Assembly (NCBI GenBank): GCA_934045905.1
Contig: OW203764.1
Coordinates: forward strand, 24,974,954-25,038,953
Direction of reading: 5' to 3'
DNA length: 64,000 nt
Source of the DNA: Leuctra nigra
Lineage: Eukaryota > Arthropoda > Insecta > Plecoptera > Leuctridae
Position numbers and translations under genes: made by a program. The notes beneath the pieces were generated by a model. It was not told the origin of the DNA. It did no database searches and saw nothing but the letters and a program-made list of their open reading frames with translations. This document shows, piece by piece, positions 9,578 through 21,884 of this stretch. Position 1 is the stretch's first letter. Each line of letters begins with the position of its first letter.

Positions 9578-12500
9578 TCATTTTTCAAAGTTCTCGCGAC
9601 TTCCTGTCCGCTTGTAGAGACGATCAGCGGAAACAACAAGCAGGTCGCTTAAAGTCTCCATGTGCAGACTCGAACTGACACTGAGAGGTCGTGTCAGTCT
9701 TCTCGGGTCGACAACTGAAAGCAATTGACCAATAATATTCAATCAATCATTCTTGCTCAATTCTATATGCTAGCAAAATCTCAAGTTGACAAATTAAAAT
9801 TGTCTGAAGTGGGAAAATCTGTGTACATTCATGATTTTTTGTTTTACAATGAAATGCAATAAAGTGCCTTTATAGTGAAATTGTGAATTTGGAGTGAAGA
9901 TACCTAGGTAATAGAATTATCTTTGGTAATAGTAGTACCTACCTAGGAAAAACTTTTGATCACGAAAATTCTGCTTTCAATTATTTTATATTTAGGTATT
10001 GTTAACATTTGACGATTTTTCAATTTTATCTCATTTTTGAAAGGTCTCCACTTTTAGAATCTGAGATTGCTTAGTACAATAAATATTTATATAAATAAAT
10101 GATTTTTGAGTCAGTTACTTTCCTGTTCACGCAAATTTGATGGCTCATGGGCAAAACCGTGATTTTTTAAAATAACTACTGATTCCAATTTTGGTAAAAT
10201 TAAGTTTCTATTTGTGAGGAAAATTCATTATGCTCGTTAGTAAAACATAAATGAATATTTCTGCCATTTACTGCCTGCTACTTGTGGAGTGAACATACCA
10301 CTGATTCGACGTAAATGTGCAACTTCCAGCTCATTGGACGGTAGCACCGGATCTGTTTGCCCTCCCATGTACATGCCGTGGAATCCAAGATACGGCGACA
10401 CAACTCTTGCTGTCAGTTTCTCAAATTGTAATCGTTTCTGGCTCGGAGGATAACATTCCGACACATTCTGATGGGAAAAGAATCACATTTTTAATTTTTG
10501 CTTTTGCCAACTTCTTTTTTTATGAATTGCAGTTTTATTCCTATGCAATCTTCAGTCTCCACTTGCAGTGCTCAAAACAGTGTTCGACACCCACGTTACA
10601 AATTTGAAGATTTTTAAGGAAATGAATTTCCACAGTATTTATTGTACACAAATCTCTTTAAATATTTAAAGACAACCGAGGTTATGGAAAAAGTTATGAT
10701 ATGTGATTCAGCAACACATATACATCACATTCTCACAAAAATCTTTCACATATTTCTCAGCAAGAAAGTGATTCAATGTTGTGTCAAAGTTTTATGTTCT
10801 GTACCAACCTGCAGCACTAAGAACATCTGCTTGACTACTGGGTCTAAGCTCTGTTCCTGGTACATTTCGCTCAAGATCGGTCCCAGCTGCGGCTCCAGAT
10901 TCAATATGATGAGATCCCGGAACGCGAGGAGGGTAGCTTGTCGTACCGACATCCGAGGATTCTGTAAAGAAAGCTTGAAAGTTGAAGTGGTTCAGTGATA
11001 CCTTCCTGACGCAACAAGGCTTTGAAATAATATTGGAATCTTCATGCCATGGCAGTTAGTTGACAGTTTGTTACAATTTTCCACATCTGTCAAATGATCA
11101 CAATCTGAACATTTTTGTAAATTTTTAGACCATTGTCAATATTATTCTTAAAATTATAGAAAATAAAATGTTCTTGAAAAGTACAATTTCTTCCTGGAAT
11201 TTTTAAAACAATTAAAATAAAAAGTTATTAGAATGTGTCTAATTTTCAGAATTTCAATGATATTGAAATTCAGACATTAGTACGACTATAGTAATTTAAA
11301 AAAAAATTGCTGAACAAATGGGATAGCTCACAAATAATTATATTTATTTTATTTTATTTTGTATTTTATTTGCACAAAATTTGCTATTTGCACAATTTTT
11401 TTATTTGCATACCCAATACACTTTTGAGATTGTTGACATTAATATGTAGTCCATAGTAGCAAGCTGTGGGAAAAGCAAATATTTCATTTCTGGTATATTT
11501 TCTTGCTTTGTTAGTTTCAGAAATTAGTATTCTAATCATAGATATGTATCCTGTTCTAATCAAATAACCACGTGATGTAGATCAAGCTAAACATATAAAT
11601 TTACACTGCACTTATAATTCCCGAACAGTACCCAAATTAACGATATTTGTATAAGCAAATTACTGCGAGTTGATTCAGTAGTTTAGTTTTCTCCCAAAAC
11701 AACTCCCATCTATTTGTCTCAACTCTACCATCTACTTCGTCGTCACAACTCTTTATACTCCCACTTAATTTGTTTGCTGGAGGAACGGCGTGGAAAACAC
11801 GACTTACGACCTGATCCAGGAGTAGGTAAGTATAACTAACCAATTGTTATTGCTTCTCGAGAACTACGTGTAAAGTCCACCTCACTGACCTATTTCTCTG
11901 TTAGTTCGCTTTGGCGTACACAAATTCATGAATTGAGCCATGTGAAAGCCAATCAACGTCAAGCCAACCCTTGCATCACGCCAGATATTTACTGGGGGGG
12001 GGGGGGGGGGGGGGGGTGTTAAGAACACACGAGCTGGACCCCTATTCATGAAAAAAAGTTAGAGTGTTAGTGAGAAAATCGGTATCAGCAAATCAGCAGA
12101 ATCTAATCCTGCTAGATTCCCATTGGTTGATAACAATTTTGTCACTATATTTTTCTCATACTCACGCCAATTGTTTTCAGGGATAAGCCCCCTTGTTGTT
12201 ACTTGTTTATTTAACGGGGTTTGGGGGATTTCCTCCAGCATCCCCCATAGAGTTATATTTTTTTAACAATGATAAGGGATGATAAAATTATGTTTATGTG
12301 AAAGTGGATCCGAATGATAGTGATTCAGATCTTTATTTGACACGACTGTAAGACACCTCAATGACACGACTGCAAGAGACCTCAATGACACGACTGTAAG
12401 AGTTCTCAATGACACGACTGTAAGAGACCTCAATGGCACGACTGTAATAGACCTCAATGACACGACTGCAAGAGACCTCAATGACACGACTGTAATAGAC

Positions 12501-15500
12501 CTCAATGACACGACTGCAAGAGACCTCAATGACACGACTGTAATAGACCTCAATGACACGACTGTAATAGACCTCAATGACACGACTGCAAGAGACCTCA
12601 ATGACACGACTGTAAGAGACCTCAATGGCACGACTGTAAGAGACCTCAATGGCACGACTGTAATAGACCTCAATGGCACGACTGTAATAGACCTCAATGA
12701 CACGACTGTATAAGAGACCTCAATGACACGACTGAAAGAGACCTCAATGACACGACTGTAAGAGACCTTAATGCTCTAGAAGAACATAGAAAAATATCAG
12801 CTCTTCAAGCATAAACTAAAACTGCACCTTGTAAATAAAGCGTATTACTCAATAGAAGAATTTCTAACTGACGGCTGGTAGTAATCTGAATTGTAACTAA
12901 ATCTAATTCCCAATTTATGCATTAATTATTTTAAGTGATAGATATATTTATCAATACTTATCATTATAAACACTACTAACTGCTAAACTAACATTGTTTA
13001 CTTAACTATGATTGTGTTGTAGCCTATAACTCATTATTAATTACAATTATCAATTTCATTTAAATTGTCTACTATTAGTATTAAAAATATTTACCTACAT
13101 TGTATCAATGTAACTTCCAAATACCCTAAAAAAGTCAATTTTTCATTGTACTTATGGGTCAAGACTTGAGTAAACATATATGTATGTATACCATGTTATG
13201 GAAAATAAACTTGAAACTTGAAACTTGAAATGACACGACTGTAAGAGACCTCAATGACACGACTGCAAGAGACCTCAATGACACGACTGTAAGAGACCTC
13301 AATGGCACGACTGTAAGATACCTTAATGACACGACTGTAAGAGACCTCAATGAGACGACTGTAAGATACCTTAATGACACGACTGTAAGAGACCTCAATG
13401 GCACGACTGTAATAGACCTCAATGACACGACTGCAAGAGAAATTAATTATTATTAATTATTAATTACAAATGTAGAATGCTGTACTAAATTAAGTTATGT
13501 GACATGGTTTATACAATGTATAATTGTTTCTTAACCGAATAAAAATACAATACAATACAACAATACAAAGACCTCAATGACACGACTGTAAGATACCTCA
13601 ATGGCACGACTGTAAGAGACCTCAATGGCACGACTGTAATAGACCTCAATGGCACGACTGTAATAGACCTCAATGACACGACTGTATAAGAGACCTCAAT
13701 GACACGACTGAAAGAGACCTCAATGACACGACTGTAAGAGACCTCAATGGCACGACTGTAAGAGACCTCAATGTCACGACTGAAAGAGACCTCAATGACA
13801 CGACTGTAAGAGACCTCAATGGCACGACTGTAAGAGACCTCAATGGCACGACTGCAAGAGACCTCAATGACAAGACTGCAGGAGACCTCAATGACGCGAC
13901 TGCAAGAGACCTCAATGACACGACTGTAAGAGACCTCAATGACACGCGAGTCTTGGGGGAATGTGTTGACAGTAGTTCTTTGGCTTCTGAATGACCCAAT
14001 TTATTTAATCAGAAACATGTATTTAGATCGATATTTTAAATCATGGCACCTCCACCGGTTAGTAAATAATAACAAAAATCTTACACATCTGAGATATCGA
14101 TTTTAAAGGTTGGGTGGCGCGAAAGTAAATTTCCTTTTTGTTTTCCTAATAACTTCTGATCTGATGAAGAATATTATACAGAAACTAAATGTGAGATATT
14201 CCTGAAGTTACAAACTTTTTTTTTAGACATAACGTGTGGAAAATCAACTCGTTTAAAATGGCCGCCGTTTTCTTGCACACAAAATGTGCACTGTTTAGTG
14301 TTTTGGAAATATGTTTTTGACTTAGATGAATTAAAGTTTCTGTCCTTAATCAGGAATAGACTTACTTATTACCGTTAAACTTTAGTTTATTTCATTAAGC
14401 AAAAGATACGGGGAATTTACTTTTGGGCCACCCTATGTAAGTTCACCCAGCCAATTTGTGTTTTGCAGAAAAGCGTTTTTGTACCTTTGTATCAATCGTG
14501 AATCGAATGATCGAATCATAACGTGTATCTATTGTGACTCGACTCAGAGGAAAAGCTCTATCGAGGGGTTCTTTTGATTGGTTGAAAAAGAATTCGCAAT
14601 CCTTTCTCGTAAATGATTCGAATGTACTCGTAAGCCTGAAAACTTGCCTTCACGTTGATAAATATCGCCTCGACTGCAGGAAGAATGTGTTGGTAAAAGT
14701 AAATCCAGGCTGTCGTGAGATTTGACACCAGATCCGACGTCCTGTTTCTCAAGTTCTCCATGAGCAGTTGATTGGCTGTTGGTAAGAGCGAACTTTGGAA
14801 GAACTCGAAGATCAAAGTTCCCGCTTTTGACAGGAGAATCATGTGGATATCATCGTGCAGTGAGGAAAGTTGATCTCGGGCGAAAGTGGGCGGACGCCCT
14901 ATTCGTGGCTCAAACTGAAAAGTTTAAAAAGTTTATAATGTTATATTTATTTCTTCATTTAAAATATAGAAATCTACAGCAAGGGTCGGCAACATGCGGC
15001 TCCATGGAGGTTCTTGAATGGCTCTTTATAATTTAAATAAAAATCAGGAAACGAAAAATTTGTAAATTCGAAAAAAAACGCCCTGCGGGGCAACAATTGG
15101 AAGGTTATTTAATTAAGTTGGTTCATTTTAGAGTCCCAGAATCACTTTTAAATTGTTGACATTCTAAAGAAAACGCCATGCGGGCCAAAAACTGGTAGAT
15201 TGGTCAAAATATCAAAATAAACTATAGTTCACAAACACTAATAAATTAAATAATAATGGAAGCCGCAGTAGAGGCAATCAAATATAATACATCGAAAATA
15301 ATAAATTGAATTACTTTGCGGCTTTCAATATTATCTAATTTATTAATTGTTAATTAATTTTCGAAAGTTTTCGTACTTAGGACAAGGGGTGTTTTCAGTT
15401 TACTGCACACGAGGAGTGCGTTCATAATCTTTAATATATTTGGAAATTCAAAATTATGTGTAAATTTGTAAAACTGTCGGTAGACCAACCGTGTGGAAGG

Positions 15501-15876
15501 CTGTCGCGTAACATTGTAATGTAAGAAAATGTTACTAACGTAATTATTGACAGTTGAATCATAGATTGTTTATCTCAAAGAATAAAGACGAACATTCACT
15601 GAAACACCGCTATCTCTATTCTCAAGCCGTATTGTAACGAACACATGGATCGTTTACCTTGGCCTGATATAATCCACACACCGCCTCTTCAATTCTCATC
15701 CACTCTTCTTGAAACTGTTCGTCCAAGGCGATTGGAACTGTAGGATCATTGCTTGAAGCTCTTTCCAGGCGGGTCAAAGAATACCGCATTGTTGGAGGCA
15801 CATTGCCCAAGTTAGGTTCTTTCTCACTGAACGTGAACGAAGACAGGCTTTTTAAATGCCGCAATCGTAACGTCAT
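9578..15876 (-). CDS. PRR5: PRR5/PROTOR-like TORC2 subunit (five exons)
   Basis: Minus-strand exons 15658-15876, 14648-14914, 10809-10961, 10299-10467 and 9578-9714 total 945 nt: 314 aa plus TGA. All phases agree. Exon 1 ends in EEAVCGLYQAK. Exon 2 encodes RDQLSSLHDDIHMILL and AWIYFYQHILPAVEAIF. Exon 3 encodes NPRMSVRQATLLAFRDLI. Exon 4 has FEKLTARVVSPYLGFHGMY. Exon 5 has RRLTRPLSVSSSLHMETL. These match, in order, the HbrB-type domain of human PRR5/PRR5L (VFQRK, ELFSL, TWDFFFSDVLPTLQAIF, SVRQLALLHFRN, VVSPYLGTYGLY). PRR5 proteins bind Rictor in mTORC2, which phosphorylates Akt/SGK kinases. The intron after exon 2 has a GC donor (AAG|GCAAGT at 14647). Splice sites are inferred from consensus and homology. 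Confidence 0.88.
11994..12016. repeat. Poly-G run (23 G)
   Basis: Uninterrupted homopolymer in PRR5 intron 2. Comparable C or G runs occur at 539-557, 19963-19979, 36996-37011, 37609-37622, 41491-41507 and 46202-46226. Exact lengths may be assembly-dependent. Confidence 0.9.
12338..12773. repeat. 24-bp minisatellite, block 1
   Basis: About 18 units of ACCTCAATGACACGACTGTA plus AGAG, with common variants (GGCACG, GCAAGAG, TAATAG). The period is a multiple of three, so the minus strand reads an endless SLRSLTVV-like peptide. This is an artefact of the repeat, not a gene. It lies in PRR5 intron 2. Confidence 0.95.
12774..13227 (+). mobile_element. 5'-truncated non-LTR retrotransposon tail in the minisatellite
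   Basis: The first about 130 bp translate on the plus strand to a peptide ending LVNKAYYSIEEFLTDGW and a TAG, the typical C-terminus of an insect LINE reverse-transcriptase ORF. A 3' UTR and an AATAAACTTGAAACTTGAAA microsatellite tail follow, after which the minisatellite resumes. AATG occurs at both junctions and may be the target duplication. Confidence 0.7.
13228..13440. repeat. 24-bp minisatellite, block 2
   Basis: Continuation of the same array after the LINE tail, with about nine units, including GATACCTTAATG variants not seen in the middle of block 1. Confidence 0.93.
13441..13567 (+). mobile_element. Second short retroposon tail in the minisatellite
   Basis: 127 bp of unrelated AT-rich sequence ending AATAAAAATACAATACAATA and further ACAA units, a simple-repeat tail typical of target-primed retroposons. 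AGA at both junctions is compatible with a short target duplication. It has no coding capacity. Confidence 0.55.
13568..13946. repeat. 24-bp minisatellite, block 3
   Basis: About 16 further units of the same repeat, ending at GACACGCGAGTC. Variants such as CAAGACTGCAGG and GACGCGACTG are confined to its right end. Confidence 0.93.
14112..14433. mobile_element. Mariner-like MITE
   Basis: About 322 bp with ends GGGTGGCGCGAAAGTAAATT and the complement of GGGTGGCCCAAAAGTAAATT. A GGGTGGCCCAAAAGT-type end next to TA is typical of mariner/Tc1 relatives, though the left flank (GGTT) does not preserve a clean TA. It has no transposase ORF. It lies in PRR5 intron 2. Confidence 0.65.
14977..15210 (+). 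mobile_element. Probable hAT-type terminal fragment
   Basis: CAGCAAGGGTCGGCAACATG followed by CGGCTCC resembles hAT ends of the CAGGGGTCGGCAA type. Two imperfect copies of AAACGCC(C/A)TGCGGG-C-AA lie at about 15078 and 15173. I cannot locate the other end. It lies in PRR5 intron 1. Confidence 0.3.
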
Positions 15877-17359
15877 TGTTATCGAAGTTGATAAACACTA
15901 CTCTGTTAATGGTGAAAAAAGTAGTTAAAATGTGTTATAAATACTAAATCACCTGTTGCACTCGAATGTTTATATAGAACTGAGAGGATTGCGGCATCGA
16001 AAGCACGATGCCATTGTCTATTTTAAAACGGTTTCAAATGTTTTGGTGTGAAGTTTGTCCCAATTGGAGCGGTGTCAATTGTCTGTCTTTCCTAGCGAAT
16101 ACTGACTTATTCCTTGGAGCTACGGTCGAGTTCTTATCTGCGAATACAAAGTCTAATTTTACGATTAGTTTTGTTATCTTCAGACAGCGTGATATAAGAA
16201 GACATTAGGTTCATACAAATAATCAGAAATATGAATTGAATCATTTGGCGTGGTTCGAGTTACGGAATATGACAAAATGTAGGTTTACATTGATAGAACA
16301 AATATAAAAGTGCACTAGTGAAACTAGAAATTTCGGCGCCCAATGCAAATCAAAGTATTGTCGCGAGCAAATGTGAGTTAGATGGTTTTAACCAAAATGT
16401 TGGTTGAGCACAACAAATATGCAAAAAATAAGTAGTAAAGGGCATTTATTCTATGAAGATATGGTCAAACATTTCCACAATCCCATACCTATAGAAATAC
16501 ACATTACAGCAATTTTAGGGGCCTGGGGAAGGACCTCCTAACCTTTACCTAAGCATTTCTGTCAATTTCATTGATCTTTTCCAGCAGAACTCTTCTCAGT
16601 TTTAAAAAGAACAACATGCAAAATAATTTGCTTAAAAATTCGATAGAAGTTTTAAATATTATGTAAGAGGTGAACATTGCTCACTTTATTTAAACAATAG
16701 CATTTGCATAATTGTAACTTATTTCAAAACTCTCCAAAAGGGCGCATTAGGTAATTGGTGCTAGGGAGAGAGGGCTTTAAACCTCTTGGATGACTGAATT
16801 CATCGCCGACACCAACCTAAAGCATGGCCCGTAGTCCGTAGGGCGTTTTTGTCTTTATAATACTCAAAAATTAATCTGGGGCGCAAAAATGCTATTTGAT
16901 ACATACAAACTTGGCTTCCTGGCGCCCTGTGCCACCGCTGCGCCCTCATACCCCTTGTTTATGGCTCTGGTGAAAGTAACTACCCTAAAAACCATAAAGC
17001 ACCCCTCAGTTAAAATTTTGAAATTATTGAGTTATGTATCATTGGAATCAGCAGATCATTTTCTCACTTTGTAGCTTATGTTAAATTAACCAATGGCAAA
17101 GCAGAGATTAGAACTTGTTTTCGCGTATTAATCGAAACAGGCTTAGGGGCCAAATTACCAAAAATTATAGTTTCCATAAATTATGAAACTTAATCAAAGA
17201 GGAAGGGCAAGTGCTAGTGTTAATGTAAGATGACTTAATCTTCAGTTTAGTTAAGCTCCACTTCATGAAATGATGGTGTAGCCAGAAGTTAATGTAAACT
17301 GAGGATATAAGCTCCGGAATTAAATTGCAGTATACAATATGGTATACTAGATACTACAC
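15877..17359. other. Intergenic sequence upstream of PRR5
   Basis: Holds the PRR5 5' flank. No TATA box is clear near 15880-15990. GGCGCCC- and GGGGCC-containing AT-rich sequence at 16330-16960 looks like old repeat debris. I see no supported gene. Confidence 0.4.
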
Positions 17360-17362
17360 TTA

Positions 17363-17478
17363 GGCTGCATTTCACCAAGATTCTAAACCCGGGTTAGAGG
17401 CGGTAAACCTGGTTTAGAGGCTCCTAAACCAGGTTTACCGCCTCTAACCCGGGTTTGGAATATTGGTGAAACGCAGCC
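17363..17478. mobile_element. 116-bp palindromic MITE
   Basis: Almost perfect hairpin with terminal repeat GGCTGC(A/G)TTTCACCAA. Inner arms contain AACCCGGGTTAGAGGCGGTA and its complement around a short GAGGCTCC centre. TTA flanks both sides (17360-17362 and 17479-17481), a Harbinger-type 3-bp duplication. Confidence 0.85.
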
Positions 17479-18140
17479 TTAGTTTTCTGAAGTGGAGTTT
17501 ACGCTAACTGTAGCTTAAACTAATGGTAATACCGGCCCTTTAATGAAGGCAGTATCAACCATTATCAAACTATAAAACACAATAAAATACTTTGTGCATC
17601 GTAGTTAAACCGTCATTATTGAGGTATTATGATCAGAATTTAAAAAATAGTGAATTGCACTGAAGAAACGAACGACAAGATATCTTCTATAATATTATCT
17701 TTGCAGCTGATTTTATTTAGTCAAGCAATTCTAATACGTGAAAATTGGTCCAAACTGCGTAAAAGAACAGGGGTTTATTAATGATAAATTGTTGTTAATA
17801 TTGGGAAGCAAATTGACTAGGAAAGTCTCCTGATTTTTTTTATGTTTTTATTTATATCAAGTGGGTACATATGAAAATACAATACACTCTTCCCTTTATG
17901 AAACATGTGTCGGGAGATCAATGATGAATTAGGAACAAAAGTTATTGAAATTATAAATTAGACTAGTTAATTAGACTAATTCTAGTTAATTTGTAAATAT
18001 CAACACAAATAACGATGACAAACACACTTATCACCAGCAAAATTTAAAATTTTCATTCATAAAAATTAAATTCAAATGTCATTGGATATTTTGGCGGGAA
18101 AACGGCAGATATCATTTCCAAGTCTCCAACAATGTGTAAC

Positions 18141-18174
18141 CATAGAGATGTATATACAGTTATATATCTCTATG
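18141..18174. repeat. Minimal MITE-tip palindrome
   Basis: CATAGAGATGTATATAC and its complement meet with almost no interior. GTGTAACC is directly repeated on both sides (18135-18142 and 18175-18182). The tip matches the ends of the 473-bp element at 24089-24561 (CATAGAGATT, ATATCTCTATG), so it looks like an internally deleted copy. Confidence 0.5.
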
Positions 18175-18267
18175 GTGTAACCATGGTGGTTCCGTTGTTG
18201 CCATGACAATATAGCGGATTGTGATGTCATTGTCAATTTTCCTGTTTTAAAATTGTAAACTAAAATA

Positions 18268-21250
18268 ATAGTCCAGGATCAAAACGTATTCCCGTGGAGC
18301 TTTTAGTTAGATATGTGGGCACCATGAAATTATTGTTCCTTGGGTCCTAGAGTATCTAAATCGCGTTGGTGCCAAAACCGAATACGCGTAGGGGGTTGCA
18401 GGGGGGTGACGGGGGTGGAAAATAATTTATAATTATTTGTATCCAAACGGTTAGAGATACAGAAATTTTGTAAGGGAATAAAAGTTGCGTAATAATATAA
18501 GGAAGAAAACATCTTCTTACAACTTTCTCACCAGATGAATATTTTGGGTTCTATTTCCCAAAAAGCAGGTATTTTTCCAAAATTATCAATTTAAGTATTA
18601 ATTTCAATTAACACTGATAATTTCGCACTGCACGATTGATATATTAAGTTCTATACACTACATATACATGCTTATTAATTATCAAGTGTTTTATGTATCA
18701 TAGTTGGTCAGTAAGTAACAAACATATCCGACCGCGCAGTGGTCCCGCGCCCTTGGCTCCGCCTAGAGCCCAGCCATATGCATAACCCAGGCATTGCATG
18801 CATTCAGCGACTCTTGTGACTTAATATTACGCCAAAACAAGTAAGTTAACTATAATTTCTTGATTATTAATATAATCATGTTGTATTCATACTCTTCCCC
18901 CACCCCACTTTAAGCGATTCGTCATTATTCAAAGGGATATTCCTTGTCAGAGCATTTACACAGAGTTTAAATCAAGTTTATAAGTCTGCGCTTGCATCAT
19001 GCTTCTTTGCTGTTGGATTTTTATAATTTTACACACACATTTAAACATTTTTACTATGCGATAATGGCAGCAGGCGTAACTCCTAGTGATAACGTGCTAA
19101 TTAGTAACTATTGGAAAATATCTATTAGGTAATTATTTTACAATTTCCAAACAATAAACATTCAGTGTGGTCTATGAGTAGTTTTATTGTAGGTACCGAC
19201 ATAATTGCCTCATCATAAAACACCTCGTGATAATTGTATTCTCTTTGGCCTATGGTGAGGACTTTGCAGGTAGCCCTGTAAAAGTCATGCTTAATGAATT
19301 GAGGGATACTAAAATAAATAAAACGATTAACAGTGATAAGGGATTTCACCTGGGGCAGTGATAGTAAATAGGTTTCATAAACCCCAGTCATACAACAGTG
19401 TTTGAGCTGAGGACTTAAGGATGTTGATTGGGAAGGAGGCAGTCATGGCCTATTAGTAGGGAACCTTCCCTTCATTCTCCATTGGACTGAGAACATCCAC
19501 GACCTTGTTCTCAGTCAGGAAATGCGTTTCCAGGGGGTCTATTCTCGAATCGAAACCGCATGTGCATGTTCGACTATGCAAAATTAAGTGAACAATTTTA
19601 TTTTATCAATGATTAAGTAACTGAATCCATTGTGCAGTGGCTCAATAGTCGAATTATTGGACGGTTCCCTACTATAGGTCACTGCCGCCTCCTTCCCACC
19701 TTACACACTTATACATAAAGGGAGGGGGCATAGTTCTGGTTTTCCGACAGGATATCATTGGACTCAATTAAATTTGTATCAGAAATGTACATGTTGTGGA
19801 CCAGCATGACGGGAGGGGGGGGGGGGATACCCCCATTGTTTTCTTTTGATCGCATGTCTAGGGACAAAAATAATTGCTATTTGGTCACCCATGTAACATG
19901 TTAACCCTGGTTGTTTGTCCCTCCTCCCAAAGAAATGAATCTGGATCCGCCATTGCCCCCCTCCCCCCCCCCCCCCCCCAACCAATAGTCCATAAAAAGG
20001 TTTCATGAGATCTATTATTGGTGAAAATAAACCTTTCTCGAGTACTAGCAATGGTTTACCATAATAGGTTGAAAAATAAAAGAAATTGTTTTTGTCATTG
20101 TGCCTTTTTGGAGTCAAAATTTTGAACTTTCTGCCCTTAAATGACCATACCGAGATTTCTAAAAGTCTTATAAGTCTACAAATCTTAAAAGAGACGAAGC
20201 TTCTGAGTTGAACGTGGAAAAGTTAATTAACATTAAGGTCTTGTAGGAAACCAAAATTTTGATTTTTTGAGGGCTTTAACCCTAAAAGTACTCAGTAAAT
20301 TGGCATACCAAAAAATACGTTTGTGTTAATTTGGACTTGTTACCGATCCTACTAAGCTTTATTTCAATCGGAGTAGGCCTTTAAACCTTTAGATTGATTG
20401 CTAATTTTTATTAAATTAATTAATAAGTCGGTTAATTACCTATGTGAATGTCAACAAATATGGTATTACTATTAATATTCATTTTGGATATGAGTTACTT
20501 TTAATTGATACCCATAATTACCAATTTATAATAATATATAATATATTTTTCTATATTTTATTAATTGTGTCAATTATGCCAATTACTCAGAAGGTATTAA
20601 TGACTCAGCTTGGGGATATCGATTTTTGGATTTCTCATACTCGAATTAGTAAGGGTACCAATATTCACGTTAGTTTCACTAAACGCACAGATTTTGAACA
20701 CCATGCCTCACAATGGCTGTATACCATAGGTATAAGCTATATAGGCGGAGCCAAGGGCGCGGGACCACTGCGCAGTCGGACATTTTTATTACTTACTGAC
20801 CAACTATGACACATAGCACACTTGATAATTAATGAACGTGTATATGTAGTATAAAAAACTTAATAAATCAATCGTTCAGTGCGAAATTATCAGTGTTAAT
20901 TCAATTTAACACTTGAAACTGATAATTTTTGAAAAATATCTGATTTTTGGGTAATAGAACCCAAAATATTTATCTGGTGAGAAAGTTGTAAGGAGACGTT
21001 TTCTTCCTTATATTATTACGCAACTTTTATTCTCTTACGAAATTTCTTTATCTCTAACCGTTTGGATGCAAATAATTATAAATGATTTTCCACCCCCGCC
21101 ACCCCCCTGCAACCCCCGACGCGTATTCGGCTTTGGCACCAAAGCGATTTAGACACTCTAGGACCTATAGAACAATAATTTCATGGTGCCCACATATCTA
21201 ACTAAAAGCTCCACGGGACTATCATTTTCGACGTTTTGATCCTGGACTAT
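18268..21250. mobile_element. 2983-bp element with about 500-bp inverted arms
   Basis: The left arm (18268-18766) and right arm (20741-21250) are inverted copies beginning ATAGTCCAGGATCAAAACG. Inner shared words include GTTAGATATGTGGGCACCAT, GGGGGTTGCAGGGGGGTG and CCCGCGCCCTTGGCTCCGCC. AATA flanks both ends (18264-18267 and 21251-21254), a possible 4-bp target duplication. The interior has no transposase. It contains another inverted-repeat element at 19430-19697 and a possible hAT-type fragment at about 19800-19980. Short ORFs inside (minus 19125-19391, plus 20444-20809) resemble nothing I know. Confidence 0.8.
19430..19697. mobile_element. Nested 268-bp inverted-repeat MITE
   Basis: Ends GGGAAGGAGGCAGTCATGGC and GGGAAGGAGGCGGCAGTGAC (complement of right end), both followed by CCTATNAGTAGGGAACC. 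An internal hairpin GACTGAGAACA/TTGTTCTCAGTC lies at 19481-19511. It sits inside the 18268-21250 element. I see no clear target duplication. Confidence 0.7.
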
Positions 21251-21884
21251 AATACCATATCTGTGTTCAGCAACATCTCAACATTCATAAAACAAATATT
21301 ATTCTGAAATCTAATTTTAAGGATACTTCCCTATTGGCCCGAACTGCGTTCATTTTAATAAAAATCGAATTTACCTATAGAGTTTCAATTTAATATCTAA
21401 AACTTTGACTCGAATTTATTCTACAAAATAATGGCCTCTTTAAACTGTTTATGTAAGAGGCTTACCTACCTCTATATGAATATTTTAGGACTTAATATAA
21501 TATATTACGCAATGCTTGTAATATTCTATATTTCGTAAGAGTACTAAGTCTTAGTTGAATAGAAATTCTTAAAAGGCTTTGTGTTTAACTGGGAAAAGCG
21601 GTTTAAATAGGAAAATAAACCGTCTTGATTTCCGGAAAACATCATGCTCTCGCGTTTCCAATTCTCTGTCCAGACGTTTTCAATTTTCCATTTTCCATTG
21701 TATTCTTTGCCATATTATTGACGATAAGAATGAATGTTGAATGCAGTCTGTAATAACATGTCACTAACAATGGTACAGAGTTGCAATGCGTAGAGATAAG
21801 CAAACGATGTCCAGATACAGTATAAACACATGCCAGCTCTTTTACAGATGCGATTGAACGACCCTTAATTACATTCTAGTTAGG

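Noticed and set aside
11637..11843. Minus-strand 68-codon ORF as an additional PRR5 exon
   Set aside because: Flanking exons already join in phase and match PRR5 without it; no similarity seen.
12338..13946. Possible CRISPR-like array
   Set aside because: Units are contiguous 24-mers with no unique spacers, in a eukaryotic intron.
12263..13999. Minus-strand ORFs encoding SLRSLTVV repeats
   Set aside because: Simple translation of a 24-bp minisatellite; length multiple of three keeps the frame open. No start context, no composition typical of protein.
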